Shown: positions 62,893-64,000 of the stretch, in pieces
How the letters are laid out: every line of letters starts with the position of its first letter
How positions within the stretch are numbered: the first letter of the stretch is position 1
Assembly (NCBI RefSeq): GCF_000208745.1
Contig: NC_030858.1
Coordinates: 11,164,454-11,228,453 of the forward strand
Length of the DNA stretch: 64,000 nt
Source: Theobroma cacao
Taxonomy: Eukaryota; Streptophyta; Magnoliopsida; Malvales; Malvaceae
Reading direction: 5' to 3'
Position numbers and translations under genes: made by a program
Notes under the pieces: model-generated
What the model was told of the DNA's origin: nothing
Seen by the model: the letters and a program-made list of their open reading frames with translations, nothing else
Database searches by the model: none

Positions 62893-63767
62893 TTAGGCCA
62901 TCTTTGGATCGTTTGAGCCTTTTCGAGCCTACCCTAATATATATTTATCCTTAGTAACCCCTTTTGAGCTTATTTTTCCTTTTCTTTGTATCCACATATT
63001 AGCCTAAGTCTTTTTATTTATTTCTAATTTTGAACCTTTCACTATTAAGTATTTTGATCTTTCTAAGAAATATTTTGAGCTTAAAGTTAAATTGAGGGAG
63101 AATGGTGGATTGATGAAAAAAAAAAGTGATTGGTGTAAGAAATCTACCCTTTGCTCATAGTTGTGAAAAATAAGTTTGGGGGTGTAGAAAAAAAAGAAAA
63201 AAGAAACAAAGTGTGTTGTACAAAGGAAATGTTATTTTAAGTATGGGAGTGCTATAAGGAAGAAAAAATTAAATAATTTTGAGCTTTTTATGGGTCTTAA
63301 ATTGATACAGAGCTTAGAGTGAATTTAAGCCTAAATATATCGTTTATCGTACCTTGACCCTAGCCTTACATTTCAAACCTAATAAAAACGTATTGATCTT
63401 TGAATAAGTGTTAATCTACAGTAGAGAGAGTGAGAGAGAGAGAGATGAAAAGCAAACCCATGGGATCCTAGTACTAATCTATGCTTAGACTTGGCATAAA
63501 CCAATCCGAATTGCACGATATTCTTTGCAAGAGATTATTCACACACACAGAGGAAGTCCATTTTAAAGTGAGCTTTCATTTGAATTGATGCATGAATTTG
63601 AAGATCATCAATATTTTACCTTAAGTTGGAATTGTGAGATAATTTCAGAGGAAAAATTAGGAAATCATAACTTGGTGAATTTTTACCTTTTGAAAGGTCT
63701 TTTCATTAAGTTTCTTTGTTTTCTTTTCTTTTTCTCAAGGACTAGCAAAATCTTAAGTTTGGGAGTA
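62893..63767 (+). other. Athila 3' non-coding region, second part, with polypurine tract
   Basis: Continues 56961-57530 after the CACTA insertion. No credible gene. It holds a second gtttgggggtgtag-like purine motif (63172-63185) and ends in the likely functional tract aagtttgggagta (63755-63767) next to the LTR. Confidence 0.65.
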
Positions 63768-64000
63768 TGATAATTCTATTTCATAGAATTATTTCTATCT
63801 TAAATTGTTCTTAAAAGTTAGCTAAGTTCTTGAGTTTAGGTTAAAATTTCGTTATTTCTAGTTATTTTTTCAACTACTTTATTTTTATTAAGTTATTTTA
63901 ATTTTATATTTATTTATCTTAGTTTAGTTATTATTTATTAGTTTTCATGTTTTTATAGGACTTTAAAAGGGTAAGACTCAATTTGATGAAGAAAGGTGTT
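63768..64000 (+). repeat. Start of the Athila-like 3' LTR (runs off the window)
   Basis: Begins tgataattctatttcatagaa immediately after the polypurine tract (first 20 or so bases given). It resembles the reverse complement of the LTR ends at 12124, 18218 and 29509, including the palindrome 4 nt from the terminus. Confidence 0.8.

Larger units (their letters stand above)
49430..64000 (+). mobile_element. Athila-like gypsy element with nested insertions (partial)
   Basis: Plus-strand pol (49440-52160), an env-position ORF (52986-53674 and 56615-56960), a 3' non-coding region and the start of the 3' LTR (63768) belong to one element. It is interrupted by a solo LTR (53675-56609) and a CACTA element (57531-62892). 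Gag, protease and the 5' LTR are absent on the left, where LTR-like DNA abuts pol. The 3' LTR leaves the window. Confidence 0.88.

Overview
The window is repeat-dense, AT-rich nuclear DNA of a flowering plant, probably a woody eudicot. Evidence is the intron-bearing plant genes, Ty1/copia, Ty3/gypsy (Athila-like), LINE and CACTA elements, and many solo LTRs. The CTGCAG-rich LTR family reminds me of Malvaceae such as Theobroma, but that is memory and weak. No bacterial, organellar or CRISPR-like sequence was seen.

Host genes lie only in the first 8 kb. (1) 381-3603, minus strand: the first six coding exons of an ARL1/ARFB-type small GTPase, including a 19-nt microexon; the gene runs off the left edge, and one intron carries a foldback MITE. 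(2) 5588-6251, plus strand: a thaumatin/osmotin-like (PR-5) pseudogene with stops and frameshifts. (3) 6729-7837, minus strand: an intact two-exon gene for a secreted At4g14100-like protein.

From about 8.6 kb to the right edge almost everything assignable is transposon. In order: a decayed copia piece (8985-9484 plus a possible LTR); a minus-strand Athila-like element with both LTRs (10416-18218) that has lost reverse transcriptase and most of integrase and carries a 3' LINE fragment; unassigned DNA and a SIRE-like LTR; a gypsy solo LTR (22063-24647, TSD cttac); an Athila-type solo LTR (25379-29509, TSD gtaag) that itself contains another solo LTR (26084-28682, TSD atatt) with a 179-bp N gap; a broken copia element (about 29515 to 33877) whose 3' LTR is split by a solo LTR (34092-36601, TSD aatag) just behind its TATA box; gypsy LTR remnants; a full-length but dead LINE (41081-48121, minus, 17-bp TSD); and a plus-strand Athila-like element (about 49430 to beyond 64000). 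That last element contains a solo LTR (53675-56609, TSD aagag) and a CACTA element (57531-62892, TSD tta), and the CACTA contains a further solo LTR (58251-61252, TSD caact).

The elements do not work together as a pathway. The window records repeated nested insertion followed by LTR-LTR recombination, which left five solo LTRs with perfect 5-bp duplications and one more whose terminal CA has become TA. I found no convincing undescribed biological system. The best leads are a covarying palindrome at the U3 start of Athila-type LTRs, the CTGCAG-centred palindromes in one gypsy LTR family, and an unassigned ORF at 39119-39391.
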